From positions 1-33,846 of the forward strand of contig CAOKNI010000010.1 of NCBI GenBank assembly GCA_948470005.1: 33,846 nucleotides of DNA. Direction: 5' to 3'. The notes under the pieces are model-generated. The model saw only the letters and a list, made by a program, of their open reading frames with translations, was not told the DNA's origin and did no database searches. This stretch comes from an uncultured Mycoplasmatota bacterium. GTDB lineage: Bacteria > Bacillota_I > Bacilli_A > RF39 > UBA660. Positions 1 to 8,200 of this stretch are shown in pieces (position 1 is the stretch's first letter; each line of letters starts with the position of its first letter). Position numbers and translations under genes: made by a program.

Positions 1-19
1 CACGACGCTCTTCCGATCT
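1..19 (+). other. Illumina TruSeq adapter remnant at contig end
   Basis: Bases 1-19 are identical to the 3' end of the common Illumina TruSeq read-1 adapter (ending GCTCTTCCGATCT). This is a library artefact and not genomic DNA. It shows that the left edge is an assembly end, and that the last few codons of the gene running off this edge are spurious. Confidence 0.95.
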
Positions 20-2427
20 TTATTAAATAGAAAGTTTACAACTTCTTTTTTCTTTTCAAGACTTACATCTTCATAATCGGGAAATTTATCATATATAGTT
101 TCTTTAACCTTTGGTAGAACCATACCGTGGATATAGATTTCATTATATCTTTTTTTCATAAAACTTATTGCATTAATAGCCCTATTATATTCTTTAGTAT
201 GTGGTTTAAGTTCACCAGCAATATATTTTGTAATATTTTCTTGAGTCTTTAAATCTCTAGAGTAAAATAAATACTCTACAACTTCTTTTTTCTTTTTAGG
301 ACTTACATCTTCATAGTTAGGAAATCTGTCATATAATCTAGCAATATTGCTTTCAGCATTAGTATCAAGACTGCTTTCTTTAGGGGTGTCAACTTCTCCT
401 TTTCTATCTTGCCTATTTGATTTTCTTGCTAAACAATCTTTTATTATTTTAAGGGTAAAGTTTTTATCTTTATGATTTGCAAAATAAACATCAGCACTTT
501 CTTTTAATTTGTTTAAATAATCTAGGCTATATGCAATAATAGTTTTGTAAAAAATATCCTCTGAAATATTAGCGCTTTCTAAACATAATTTACAAATTTG
601 TTCAAAAACTTTATAATTAGAAATAATAAATTTTAATTTCTGTAAATCTTCATTAATGCTATTGCTTTTTATTAACTCATTAAATTTTTCATAACTATTT
701 TCAGGATAAAAAGATAAAATATGATTTACTAAATTAATTGATTCTGCAACATTTAAGCCCATTGGTCTTAAATATCTATATAAATAATAAGCTGGGCTAA
801 TATATGTTTCTAGCTGAGTATAATTAAAGCCTTCAAGAGAAAGACGTTTTAAAATATTTTTTAGGCCATCACAACCACTTTTAAAGCTTTCATATATTTC
901 CTCAGTCATTAAGACATTAAAGCTTTTTAGTTTTTGAAAAAATATTTCTAAGACTTTAATGCCATTTTTAGTTTGCTTACTTATTTCGCTTAATAAATTA
1001 TTAAATATCTTAAAATCTTTTTTAGCGATTTGAGTATTTATGTAATTATTAATACTTTCATTTAATAATTTTTTTGTTGCTTCTAGTTTGTCTTGAGCAT
1101 CCACGCTTTTAGAAGCACATTCTAAAAGAAGTTTATCCCAAGCTTCAGCACTCATATTTAAAAAACTATAGCTTACTAGCAAAGAATTTTTAATAACCTC
1201 AAGTGAAGAAGTGAACTCTTCTAATTCCTTCGAAGAAGCAAATAAATCTTTTAAGACAAAAGAAATATCTTGGTATTGTTTATAAATTTTATCATATTCT
1301 TTTTTCATAGCGTGAAGTGCATTGCTTGCTCGGCTATAATCACTAGTTCCTGATTGAAGTTTTTTATTAATATAATCTTTAATAAGATTTTGAACTTCAG
1401 AGTCTCGTTTGTTAAATAAACTATTTATTGCCTCTCTTTTTTTCTCAAAGCTTACACCTTCATAATCAGGAAATTTAGCACATAATCTAGTTATATCATT
1501 TTCAGGATTAGTATTGACACTACTTTCTTTAGAAGTGTTCAACTCTTCTTTAATATCTTGCATATTTGATTTTCTTGCTAAACAATCTTTTATGATTTTA
1601 AAAGTAAAACTTTTGTCCTGATTGTTACTAAAATAAACAATAGAATTTTCTATTATCTTCTTTAAGTCATTTAAACTATATGTAATAATAACTTGGTAGA
1701 AAACAGCGACTGGAATATTAGCACTTTCTAAACACAGTTTATAAATTCGCTCAAAGTAACTGTTATTAGTAATTAAAAACTTTAATCGTTGTAATTTTAA
1801 ATTATTCTGGTTACTTCTTAAGATTTCGCTAAAAATGTTATAGCTATTTTCTGGATAAAATCCAATAATCTTGCTTATTAAACTAATTGATGCATCAATA
1901 GAAAGACTTATTGGTTTTAAATAGCGATATAAATCATAATCAGGACTAATATATTCTTCTAAGTGCATATAACTAAAACTTTCAACATTAAGTTGTTTTA
2001 AAATCCTTTTTAATTCATTACAACCATTTTTAAAACCCTCATAGATTTCTTCAGTCATTGTAATGTTAAAACTTTCTAATTTATCAAAGAAAGCCCTTAA
2101 TAAGTTCCAAGGATTTTTATTTTGTCTACTTAATTCAATTAGCAGATTATTAAATATTCGATAATCTTTTTTTGCAAGTTTTTTCTTAATAAAACTATTT
2201 ACACTTTGTTTTACTAATCTATTAGTGGCTTTTGCTTTATCAGGCTTTTTGACACAAATTGTGGCACACTCTAAAATAAGTTTATCCCAAACCTCAGCTT
2301 TTTGATTTAAAAAAGCATAGTTGTCCATATAAAAAGTCTTTATATTCTCAAGTCTGGCAGCAAACTTTTCAAAACTTGATTTAGTAGGATATAATTTTTT
2401 TAAATTTTCGTTATCAATAAAGGCCAT
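1..2427 (-). CDS. Large internally duplicated protein of unknown function, C-terminus missing
   Basis: An open frame of 809 codons starts at the ATG at 2425-2427, just behind an AGGTGG ribosome site, and reaches the left edge without a stop. The last 6-7 codons are adapter-derived, so real sequence begins near base 20. The protein is helical, Lys/Asn/Leu-rich, with no signal peptide or membrane segment. It contains a duplication of 383 residues: WDKL-ILECA at residue 47 recurs as WDKL-LLECA at 430, TEEIYE-FK-GC recurs in both halves, and KIIKDCLARKSN occurs once per half. A shorter module, FPDYE-VS-EKKKE, occurs at residues 319, 702 and 782. The duplication is also visible in DNA: a ~29-base identical stretch lies near 414 and again near 1563. 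I do not recognise the family. A solenoid scaffold is plausible but unproven. It starts 36 bases after the small membrane-protein gene and may belong to the same transcript. Confidence 0.85.
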   Translation of the reverse strand, partial: MAFIDNENLKKLYPTKSSFEKFAARLENIKTFYMDNYAFLNQKAEVWDKLILECATICVKKPDKAKATNRLVKQSVNSFIKKKLAKKDYRIFNNLLIELSRQNKNPWNLLRAFFDKLESFNITMTEEIYEGFKNGCNELKRILKQLNVESFSYMHLEEYISPDYDLYRYLKPISLSIDASISLISKIIGFYPENSYNIFSEILRSNQNNLKLQRLKFLITNNSYFERIYKLCLESANIPVAVFYQVIITYSLNDLKKIIENSIVYFSNNQDKSFTFKIIKDCLARKSNMQDIKEELNTSKESSVNTNPENDITRLCAKFPDYEGVSFEKKREAINSLFNKRDSEVQNLIKDYINKKLQSGTSDYSRASNALHAMKKEYDKIYKQYQDISFVLKDLFASSKELEEFTSSLEVIKNSLLVSYSFLNMSAEAWDKLLLECASKSVDAQDKLEATKKLLNESINNYINTQIAKKDFKIFNNLLSEISKQTKNGIKVLEIFFQKLKSFNVLMTEEIYESFKSGCDGLKNILKRLSLEGFNYTQLETYISPAYYLYRYLRPMGLNVAESINLVNHILSFYPENSYEKFNELIKSNSINEDLQKLKFIISNYKVFEQICKLCLESANISEDIFYKTIIAYSLDYLNKLKESADVYFANHKDKNFTLKIIKDCLARKSNRQDRKGEVDTPKESSLDTNAESNIARLYDRFPNYEDVSPKKKKEVVEYLFYSRDLKTQENITKYIAGELKPHTKEYNRAINAISFMKKRYNEIYIHGMVLPKVKETIYDKFPDYEDVSLEKKKEVVNFLFNKDRKSVV

Positions 2428-2447
2428 AATCCACCTCTTTGTAGGTT

Positions 2448-2453
2448 ATTTTA
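2448..2453 (-). promoter_or_regulatory. Possible extended -10 promoter for the duplicated-protein gene
   Basis: On the minus strand TGATAAAAT (an extended -10) lies 20 bases before the ATG at 2427. No good -35 box is visible 17 bases upstream. It would allow this gene to be transcribed apart from the SpoIIP-like operon. Confidence 0.35.
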
Positions 2454-2463
2454 TCACAAAAGC

Positions 2464-2793
2464 TTACCAAAATAAAGACTTTAAAGCATCGAATAAACCG
2501 GTTAAACCATTAGTCATGATATCACTTACACTATTACTTATTTTGTTACCTATTTTAGTGATACTATTAGAATAATCAATTTTTTCATCTTCTAAATATT
2601 TTTTAATATCCACAATCTCTCCTTTTTCTATATCTCGTTCAAACTCTTCCATAGCTTCTTTAGTAAGTATTGCTCTGTTATGAGATTTAGTTTCATAATA
2701 TCCGCTTTCATAGGCAATAATAAGTGCTATAAACACGAGAAAAAAACAAAATAAAATACGAAAAAAATATTTACTCTTTTTATTCTTTTTCAT
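2464..2793 (-). CDS. Small single-pass membrane protein encoded with the SpoIIP-like gene
   Basis: This 109-residue protein has a basic N-terminus (MKKNKKSKY), one membrane helix at about residues 10-28, then a soluble tail. The tail has an acidic, helical stretch (EAMEEFERDIEKGEIVDIKKYLEDE) and a weakly amphipathic C-terminal helix ending FDALKSLFW. Its start overlaps the 3' end of the SpoIIP-like gene by 14 bases, and its GGAGG ribosome site lies inside that gene, so the two are probably translationally coupled. I do not recognise a named family. The gene pairing suggests a partner for the membrane-anchored SpoIIP-like protein, but that is inference from position only. Confidence 0.8.
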   Translation of the reverse strand: MKKNKKSKYFFRILFCFFLVFIALIIAYESGYYETKSHNRAILTKEAMEEFERDIEKGEIVDIKKYLEDEKIDYSNSITKIGNKISNSVSDIMTNGLTGLFDALKSLFW

Positions 2794-3727
2794 TTTTTTC
2801 CTCCTCTATATATGTGGCTAATACTTTAGCTAAAACTTTTAAAGCTCGGTCAACTTCGTCTATAGTATTTTCCTTGCCACCAACTTGAATTAAAAGAGTA
2901 TTAGTATTAAAGTCTTGATTATAAATCCCATGATATCCTGCTCCACCTTGGATACTTATACCACGCGATAATAAAACATTTACATCACTTAATTTGTCAT
3001 TTAATCTATTTGCAAAATCTAAATTCTTTTTATAATTCTTATTATCTGTTCCAATAACAAATAAAATTTTAGCATAATTAATATTATTAATAACTGCTGT
3101 AGTTTCTTGCCTTTCCTTGACCGAAAGCTGAATATCAAAAAAATATTGCAAAGAAGAATTATTTTTTGACATATCTTCTAAAAGTATTCTGGAGCCTTTG
3201 TAGCTTTCAGTATATAAAAGATTATTTTCTTTTAAAGTTTTAGCTACACTTTTTGTTTCAACTATGGCATTTAACCCATAATTTTTTAAATATTCTTTTA
3301 ATATCAGATTAGCTTCAGTTACCAAAGGATTAACTGTGTAAGAATTATAATAATTATTTTTGTATTTATCAGTCTGAAAAGTATTATAGAGGTAAATTTC
3401 AGGTTCACCTAATTCTTTGGCATCTATTATAATATCTTTTAAATTATTTACATTATTGGTGGTAGGTTTATTACGATTAAAATTAAAACCATAAATATTT
3501 TTATAAAATATATTACCATTATTTTGGTATATATTATAATTTTTTAAAATATTGCCAGTTGCATTACCCATAATAATATTTAAAAATTTAGCACTATCTA
3601 TTTTTTTTAAATATCCGTTAATTAAGATATTAACAACTATTATTAAAACAATGCTAAATACACTAATTAAGTACAGGAGCTTATATCTAGGAATTTTAAT
3701 TATTTTTTTGGTTATAAACCTTTTCAT
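2780..3727 (-). CDS. spoIIP: SpoIIP-family cell-wall protein, predicted catalytically inactive
   Basis: This 315-residue protein has one N-terminal membrane helix (about residues 16-38) and a C-terminal SpoIIP domain (about 95-305). SpoIIP is the amidase that, with SpoIID, removes septal peptidoglycan during engulfment in spore formers. Recognisable segments are IYLYNT, SRILLED, LQYFFDI, LFVIGTDN, LSRGI, IYNQDF and LLIQVGGKENT. From memory of the B. subtilis protein, the family has NTHNTE, DIHRDS and LIEFGG at three of these places. Here these read NTFQTD, DIQLSV and LIQVGG, so both histidines and the glutamate are replaced (Phe117, Gln200, Gln281). The fold and the YNQD motif persist, which argues for a kept non-enzymatic role over decay. 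The start at 3727 was chosen because GGGTGAT lies correctly before it; the ATG 12 bases upstream has no ribosome site. Confidence 0.85.
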   Translation of the reverse strand: MKRFITKKIIKIPRYKLLYLISVFSIVLIIVVNILINGYLKKIDSAKFLNIIMGNATGNILKNYNIYQNNGNIFYKNIYGFNFNRNKPTTNNVNNLKDIIIDAKELGEPEIYLYNTFQTDKYKNNYYNSYTVNPLVTEANLILKEYLKNYGLNAIVETKSVAKTLKENNLLYTESYKGSRILLEDMSKNNSSLQYFFDIQLSVKERQETTAVINNINYAKILFVIGTDNKNYKKNLDFANRLNDKLSDVNVLLSRGISIQGGAGYHGIYNQDFNTNTLLIQVGGKENTIDEVDRALKVLAKVLATYIEEEKNEKE

Positions 3728-3782
3728 ATTATCACCCATTTAATTATATAAAATAAATAGTGAAAAAAATGTCAAATAAAAA

Positions 3783-3834
3783 AGAAGATATTTATTATTT
3801 GCTTTAATTATTAAAGTTTTAAAAATTATCTTCT
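3783..3834 (-). terminator. Possible terminator of the Rpn-family gene
   Basis: An 8-bp perfect stem (AGAAGATA with TATCTTCT) encloses a 36-base loop that itself holds a small hairpin (CTTTAAT/ATTAAAG). On the minus strand it is followed by a run of T. It lies just downstream of the Rpn stop codon. The large loop lowers confidence. Confidence 0.4.
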
Positions 3835-3851
3835 CTTAAATTAATAAATGA

Positions 3852-4718
3852 TTATTTATCTTTATCTAATTCTTTTTTAATTATATCGATTTCTTTTTGA
3901 TTTAAACCTGTATATTTAACGATTGTATCAACTAGGGCATTATCTTTTAACATTGCTTTAACTATTTCTTTTTTAGTATTGGCAGTGGCTTCTTCTGCTC
4001 CCTTTTTTATACCTTCTTCATAAGCTACCTCAGATAATACCTTTTTGTGATACTCTTCAACATCATAATATAACCCATCTAAAAAGTCTTCACTTAATGC
4101 ACTCATCTTTTCTTCTACTTTCTTCATTATTTTATCACTACTATATAGTTTAGATAACTCACTTTTATTCTCATTTACAAATATATATAGTAAATACTCT
4201 AAACTATCTTTCCCTCCCTTGATATTAGTATAATCTATTTCACTTAATAAATCTACATTTATATCAATTATTGATATGGTATCGTCTCTTTTTAAATGAT
4301 ATTTTTCTTCCATTATAAAACTCCGATAGATAAACTCCTTCTTATCAAAGATATCATAATTATTAATATTAATCTGGATAATAGGTTTTAGATTTATTTT
4401 CTCATTAGGTTTAGTTTGTTTAAGTAATAATTGGCAAACATATCTTAGATTCTTCATTTTACTTTCTTTAGTTATATTATAATTTACTTCGATATTAATA
4501 ATAGAAGTATCGCTTTCATAGACTGCATCCGCATTACTACCTTTAATATTAATATTTTCGGAAATTCTTGGAGTTATTAAGGTAAGATTCCCTTTTACTT
4601 CCAACTCATCAATACCTAAGGCGGCACTAACAATTCTTTCTACATACTCTATACAATCATTAGAGGTAAAAATAATACTAGCAATATTATCTTTTAAAAA
4701 TCTTTTTGGTTTTTTCAT
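3852..4718 (-). CDS. Rpn-family PD-(D/E)XK nuclease (putative transposase family)
   Basis: This 288-residue protein belongs by sequence to the PD-(D/E)XK family annotated as Rpn recombination-promoting nuclease or putative transposase. The N-terminal part carries the nuclease core: an Asp in SNADAVYE (residue 64) and a Glu in INIEVN (residue 77), with Asn79 where the third core position usually has Gln or Lys. The middle part (YVCQLLLKQ, LKPIIQININ, YRSFIMEEKY) matches the usual Rpn layout. The C-terminus has the family's charged tail (AYEEGIKKGAEEA) and a small helical end (IVKYTGLNQKEI). The start at 4718 has AAGGA in place; the longer frame would need a TTG start without a ribosome site. 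Rpn proteins cleave DNA and are often multicopy. The upstream hairpin repeat recurs elsewhere in the window. Confidence 0.82.
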   Translation of the reverse strand: MKKPKRFLKDNIASIIFTSNDCIEYVERIVSAALGIDELEVKGNLTLITPRISENINIKGSNADAVYESDTSIINIEVNYNITKESKMKNLRYVCQLLLKQTKPNEKINLKPIIQININNYDIFDKKEFIYRSFIMEEKYHLKRDDTISIIDINVDLLSEIDYTNIKGGKDSLEYLLYIFVNENKSELSKLYSSDKIMKKVEEKMSALSEDFLDGLYYDVEEYHKKVLSEVAYEEGIKKGAEEATANTKKEIVKAMLKDNALVDTIVKYTGLNQKEIDIIKKELDKDK

Positions 4719-4762
4719 ACTTTCCTTCTTTCTAAAATTATAAAACTTACGCAAGTAAAGCC

Positions 4763-4791
4763 ATCATAACAAAAGAAAAAAAGAAAGTCAA
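4763..4791 (-). promoter_or_regulatory. SigA-type promoter of the Rpn-family gene
   Basis: On the minus strand TTGACT (4786-4791), a 17-base spacer and TATGAT (4763-4768, preceded by TG one base upstream) make a good promoter. It would start RNA near 4756, about 38 bases before the ATG at 4718. The -35 box lies inside the dispersed repeat. Confidence 0.6.
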
Positions 4792-4918
4792 AGAACAGAT
4801 TTTTACAATTCTGTTAAAAAGATTTAATTAAATCTGTAAGAATTTAGTGCAAATTTTTATATTTCTGCTAAGAGGATTTATCAAAATTTGTAAAAAATGC
4901 AATTTTTTTATTTTTTTT
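4775..4918. repeat. Dispersed hairpin repeat, copy 1 (two tandem hairpin units)
   Basis: A conserved edge (4775-4803) is followed by two ~54-base units, each an inverted repeat. Unit 1 (4796-4835) is closed by CAGATTT/AAATCTG. Unit 2 (4850-4892) is closed by CAAATTTT/AAAATTTG with a CTGCTAAGAG core. The same edge, core and A/T tail recur at 25854-25934 with only one unit. The element lies between the divergent Rpn and aminopeptidase genes and supplies the Rpn -35 box. Confidence 0.7.
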
Positions 4919-4977
4919 ATTTATAAATATATCGCATGCTTTTAAATAATTTCCTCATACTAATAAAGGTGAATTTC

Positions 4978-6246
4978 ATGAAAAACTTTAATAAAGAATT
5001 GCTAGATTTTTTAAATATTGGCACTTGTTCATTTACATGTACAAAAGAAATTAAGAAGATATTAAAAGAAAATAGCTATGAAGAATTAGCAGAGCAAGAC
5101 GATTGGCATAATTTACATGGGAAATTTTTTGTTGTAAGAAATGATGCTTCAATTATTGCTTTTAATATAAACAAAGCAAGTGAAAAACAATTTAATATAG
5201 TATGTACTCATAATGATACTCCGGCTTTTTCTATTAAACCAAATCCGGATTATTATGAAAATGGGTATGCAAAACTAAATGTAGCGCCATATGGTGGAAT
5301 TTTAAATTATGGTTTTATGGATAGACCTCTTGGAATTGCTGGAAGAATTATTTTAAAAAGTGGTAAAGATTTTAAAAAAGTTATTATTGATACAAAAAAG
5401 GCCGTCGCTATCATACCTAGTATAGCAATTCATCAAAATGATAAAGCTAATTCTAATTTAGACCTTAATACCGAAATTGATTTAATGCCCATTATTTCTC
5501 TTAATAAACATGATAATTTAATTAATCTCCTTAAAAAAGATTTAAAAATTAAAGAAGATATTTTTGATACAGATTTATTTTTATATAATTGCGAAAAAGC
5601 TCAAATTATTAACAATTCTTTTATTACAAGTCCTAGAATTGATAATCTTACTTGTACTTTTGCGGCATTAAAAAGTTTTATAAATAATTTTAATGATGGC
5701 ATAAATGTCCTAGCTATCTTTAATAGTGAAGAAATTGGTTCTAATACTTATGAAGGTGCTGATTCTAATTTCTTGATTGATGTCTTAAAGAGAATATGTG
5801 CAAATGTTAATCTTGACCTTGCAGTAACTCTTGCTAATTCTCTTATAATTAGTGCAGACAATACACACGCAAGACACCCTAATCACGGTGAATTATCAGA
5901 CCATACTAATACTCCTAATTTAAATGAGGGAATTTTAATTATGAAAGAAATAAATGGTACTACTAATAGTGTTACATCTTCCCTTTTTAAACATATTTGT
6001 GAAACAAATAAAATTCCTTGTACATATTATACTTCACGAAATGACTTTGCAACAGGTGGAACACAAGCTGGAGCAAGTCTTAAACATTTAAGTATTAATT
6101 CTTTAGATGTGGGATTACCAATGCTCGCTATGCATTCTAGCTTGGAACTTATTGGTGTTCAAGATACCTATTTATTATATAAAGCTTTCTTAAAATTTTA
6201 TCAAGTTAAATATAATTTAGAAAAGAATAAAATATCCTTTAAATAA
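4978..6246 (+). CDS. M18-family zinc aminopeptidase
   Basis: This 422-residue cytosolic metallopeptidase of the aspartyl aminopeptidase (M18, ApeB-like) family removes N-terminal residues from peptides using two zinc ions. The expected ligands are all visible: His78 in CTHNDTP, Asp in SPRIDNL, the Glu pair in NSEEIGS, Asp in SADNTHARHPN and His in LAMHSSLE. Length is normal for the family. The start at 4978 follows AAAGGTG at proper distance; the frame is open 14 codons further upstream, but that ATG has no ribosome site. The zinc-site Thr of HTDSP-type motifs is Asn here (HND), a modest variation. It probably shares transcription with the next gene, 35 bases downstream, although that gene has its own -10 box. 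Role: peptide turnover. Confidence 0.92.
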   Translation: MKNFNKELLDFLNIGTCSFTCTKEIKKILKENSYEELAEQDDWHNLHGKFFVVRNDASIIAFNINKASEKQFNIVCTHNDTPAFSIKPNPDYYENGYAKLNVAPYGGILNYGFMDRPLGIAGRIILKSGKDFKKVIIDTKKAVAIIPSIAIHQNDKANSNLDLNTEIDLMPIISLNKHDNLINLLKKDLKIKEDIFDTDLFLYNCEKAQIINNSFITSPRIDNLTCTFAALKSFINNFNDGINVLAIFNSEEIGSNTYEGADSNFLIDVLKRICANVNLDLAVTLANSLIISADNTHARHPNHGELSDHTNTPNLNEGILIMKEINGTTNSVTSSLFKHICETNKIPCTYYTSRNDFATGGTQAGASLKHLSINSLDVGLPMLAMHSSLELIGVQDTYLLYKAFLKFYQVKYNLEKNKISFK

Positions 6247-6248
6247 TA

Positions 6249-6257
6249 TGATATAAT
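6249..6257 (+). promoter_or_regulatory. Extended -10 promoter before the Mbeg1-like gene
   Basis: TGATATAAT is a perfect extended -10 box lying 24 bases before the ATG at 6282. No -35 match is seen, which extended -10 promoters tolerate. An AAGGAG ribosome site follows. Confidence 0.5.
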
Positions 6258-6281
6258 TAGGGTATCTAAAGGAGAATTCAT

Positions 6282-7319
6282 ATGAATGTTACCCAATATA
6301 TTAAAAAGCATAAAGATGAAGATTTTAAAACATTTAAATTTACAGAAGTTGATAGCCTTATATTATCTTTACTTCCCTATATTAATTATACAAATATAGT
6401 TCCTGCTTTTAAAAAGAAAAAAATACTATTAAAAGATGTAGCTAAAAAACTTAAAGAAAATAATGGTAAATATCGAGGTATATTTATTAGTAATACTTAT
6501 AAAATGCTACAACTAATGGCAGAAACAAAAAGATATGGTGATGCACAACTTTATAATTATATGAATGTGGTAAATAATGAAATGCAATTTGGGGCTTTAA
6601 CTATTAAACTTAATGATAATAGTAAATTTATTGCTTTTGCTGGGACCGATACATCAATAATCGGTTGGGAAGAAGATTTTAAAATGGCTTATCTTTATCC
6701 GGGAGCTAGTCAAAAATATGCTGCAGTTTATCTAAATAAAGCTATCTCATTACTTGACAAATGTGTTAGAGTTGGCGGACACTCTAAAGGTGGAAATCTA
6801 GCCATATCAGCAGTTATGAATGCTAAATTTTATATTCGAAGAAAAGTTAAAGATATTTATAATTTTGATGGGCCCGGTTTTTTAAAAGAACAAGTTTTAT
6901 CATCAGAATATAAAAAAATAAGTAATAAAATTAAAATGTATGTTCCAGTGGAAAGCATTATTGGAATGATTTTATATCATCAAAACGAATATAATGTAGT
7001 AAAATCTAAAGGTTTTAATATTTTTCAACATGATGCTTTTAATTGGCTTTGTACTGAAACAAAATTTATAAAAGACGAGCAAAATAAAAGAAGTAAAAAT
7101 CTAGAGCTTAAACTTACGAAAAAATTAGAAGAACTGCCAACAGAAAAAAGAATTAACTTAATTAAAAATATTTTTTCTATATTTAAAAATAATGATATTA
7201 AAGATACTAAAGAGATTAAAATCACAAAAATATTTAAATTAATTAAAAGTTTTAAAGAACTTGATAAAGAAACTCAAAATATGCTTATTGAATTACTTTT
7301 AATTCTATTTATAAAATAG
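6282..7319 (+). CDS. Mbeg1-like (DUF2974) alpha/beta hydrolase
   Basis: This 345-residue protein resembles the Mbeg1-like/DUF2974 family of lipase-like alpha/beta hydrolases. The nucleophile elbow is GGHSKGGNLA (Ser168). Upstream lies FIAFAGTDTSIIGWEEDF (about 117-133), a typical lipase-like strand with a GTD oxyanion region, and after the elbow comes IYNFDGPGF, a likely acid-residue segment. The C-terminal third is Lys-rich and helical and reads less like an enzyme. There is no signal peptide, so it acts in the cytosol. The substrate is unknown; esterase or lipase activity is inferred from the fold. It is transcribed toward the metallophosphoesterase gene, which ends only 24 bases away. Confidence 0.8.
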   Translation: MNVTQYIKKHKDEDFKTFKFTEVDSLILSLLPYINYTNIVPAFKKKKILLKDVAKKLKENNGKYRGIFISNTYKMLQLMAETKRYGDAQLYNYMNVVNNEMQFGALTIKLNDNSKFIAFAGTDTSIIGWEEDFKMAYLYPGASQKYAAVYLNKAISLLDKCVRVGGHSKGGNLAISAVMNAKFYIRRKVKDIYNFDGPGFLKEQVLSSEYKKISNKIKMYVPVESIIGMILYHQNEYNVVKSKGFNIFQHDAFNWLCTETKFIKDEQNKRSKNLELKLTKKLEELPTEKRINLIKNIFSIFKNNDIKDTKEIKITKIFKLIKSFKELDKETQNMLIELLLILFIK

Positions 7320-7343
7320 TTTTGTTTTTTGAGCTTAGGTTTG

Positions 7344-8189
7344 TTAATTAAGATTAAATTTATCAGGGTCAATACCACACTTTTTTAATTGTTCATGAAC
7401 TCTTTTTATATTGCGGAATTTTCCTTCTTTTAATTCTAATTTATATTTGTCACTTTCAAAATGGGACTTTAGACCTTTTAGTTCCTTTTCGATATTATAA
7501 GGAATGTTAACAAATTGATAACTAAAAGAACTTTGATATTCTTTAACTTCATAATCCCCTTCTATTATTAAGTACGATGCTCTTGTTGTTTCCATATTGC
7601 TGGCATCACGACTGGCATTTCTGATAACACAAACATTGTTACCAACACTCCCAATATTAATTAAAGTGCGATTAAATAATTTTTCGACATAAGCTGTATG
7701 AGAGTGCCCAAATATGACAACATCAGCAGTACTTTTACTAGTAGTATTTTTTGATGGTAAAAACATTTCATATTTCAAATTGAAATCATTATAAGAAGCA
7801 CAAAAACCGTCGAGTTTAGTGGGAGTGGCATGAAAAAGCCGAATTAAACTGCCACTCATATAAAATTCATATGAATATGGTAGATTACTTAAATATTCTT
7901 GGTCTTCTTTAGTAATAAGACTTTGGTTCCATTTAAGACGTTTTAAATCAATTTCGTTTAATTTGAACTTGCTTCTATTAATGGTAAAGGCATCATCATT
8001 ATTACCAACTAAAACAACTTCACAAATATTTTTAATAATATCTATACATTCATGTGGAAAAGAACCCTTTCCGATTATATCACCCAAACAAAATATTTTA
8101 GTAATATTTCTTTTTTTTATATCTTCTAGCACAGTATTTAGAGCTTCTAAATTCCCGTGAATATCAGATATGATAGCTATTTTTTCCAT
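7344..8189 (-). CDS. Calcineurin-like metallophosphoesterase
   Basis: This 281-residue phosphoesterase is of the YfcE/MJ0936-like (Metallophos_2) type. Metal-binding motifs appear in order: SDIHGN (residues 8-13), GDIIGKG, GNND (the usual GNHD with Asn in place of His), GHSHTAY and NIGSVG. About 90 residues follow the core and contain FSYQFVNIPY, seen in some relatives. It has no signal peptide. Natural substrates of this subgroup are mostly unknown; phosphodiesters or nucleotides are likely. It is the last gene of the operon that begins with the AbiEi-like repeat protein, 11 bases behind the DUF1848 gene, with an AAGGAGAAA ribosome site. Confidence 0.88.
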   Translation of the reverse strand: MEKIAIISDIHGNLEALNTVLEDIKKRNITKIFCLGDIIGKGSFPHECIDIIKNICEVVLVGNNDDAFTINRSKFKLNEIDLKRLKWNQSLITKEDQEYLSNLPYSYEFYMSGSLIRLFHATPTKLDGFCASYNDFNLKYEMFLPSKNTTSKSTADVVIFGHSHTAYVEKLFNRTLINIGSVGNNVCVIRNASRDASNMETTRASYLIIEGDYEVKEYQSSFSYQFVNIPYNIEKELKGLKSHFESDKYKLELKEGKFRNIKRVHEQLKKCGIDPDKFNLN

Positions 8190-8200
8190 TTTTTCTCCTT

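Noticed and set aside
3752..3780. Perfect TTGACA before the SpoIIP-like gene as a promoter
   Set aside because: The nearest TATAAT lies 21 bases away, too far for a normal promoter; other -10 choices are poor, and no sporulation-sigma motif was clear. A promoter is likely here but cannot be fixed.
7320..7343. Bidirectional terminator between the converging hydrolase and phosphoesterase genes
   Set aside because: The gap shows T-rich sequence but no stem of useful length.
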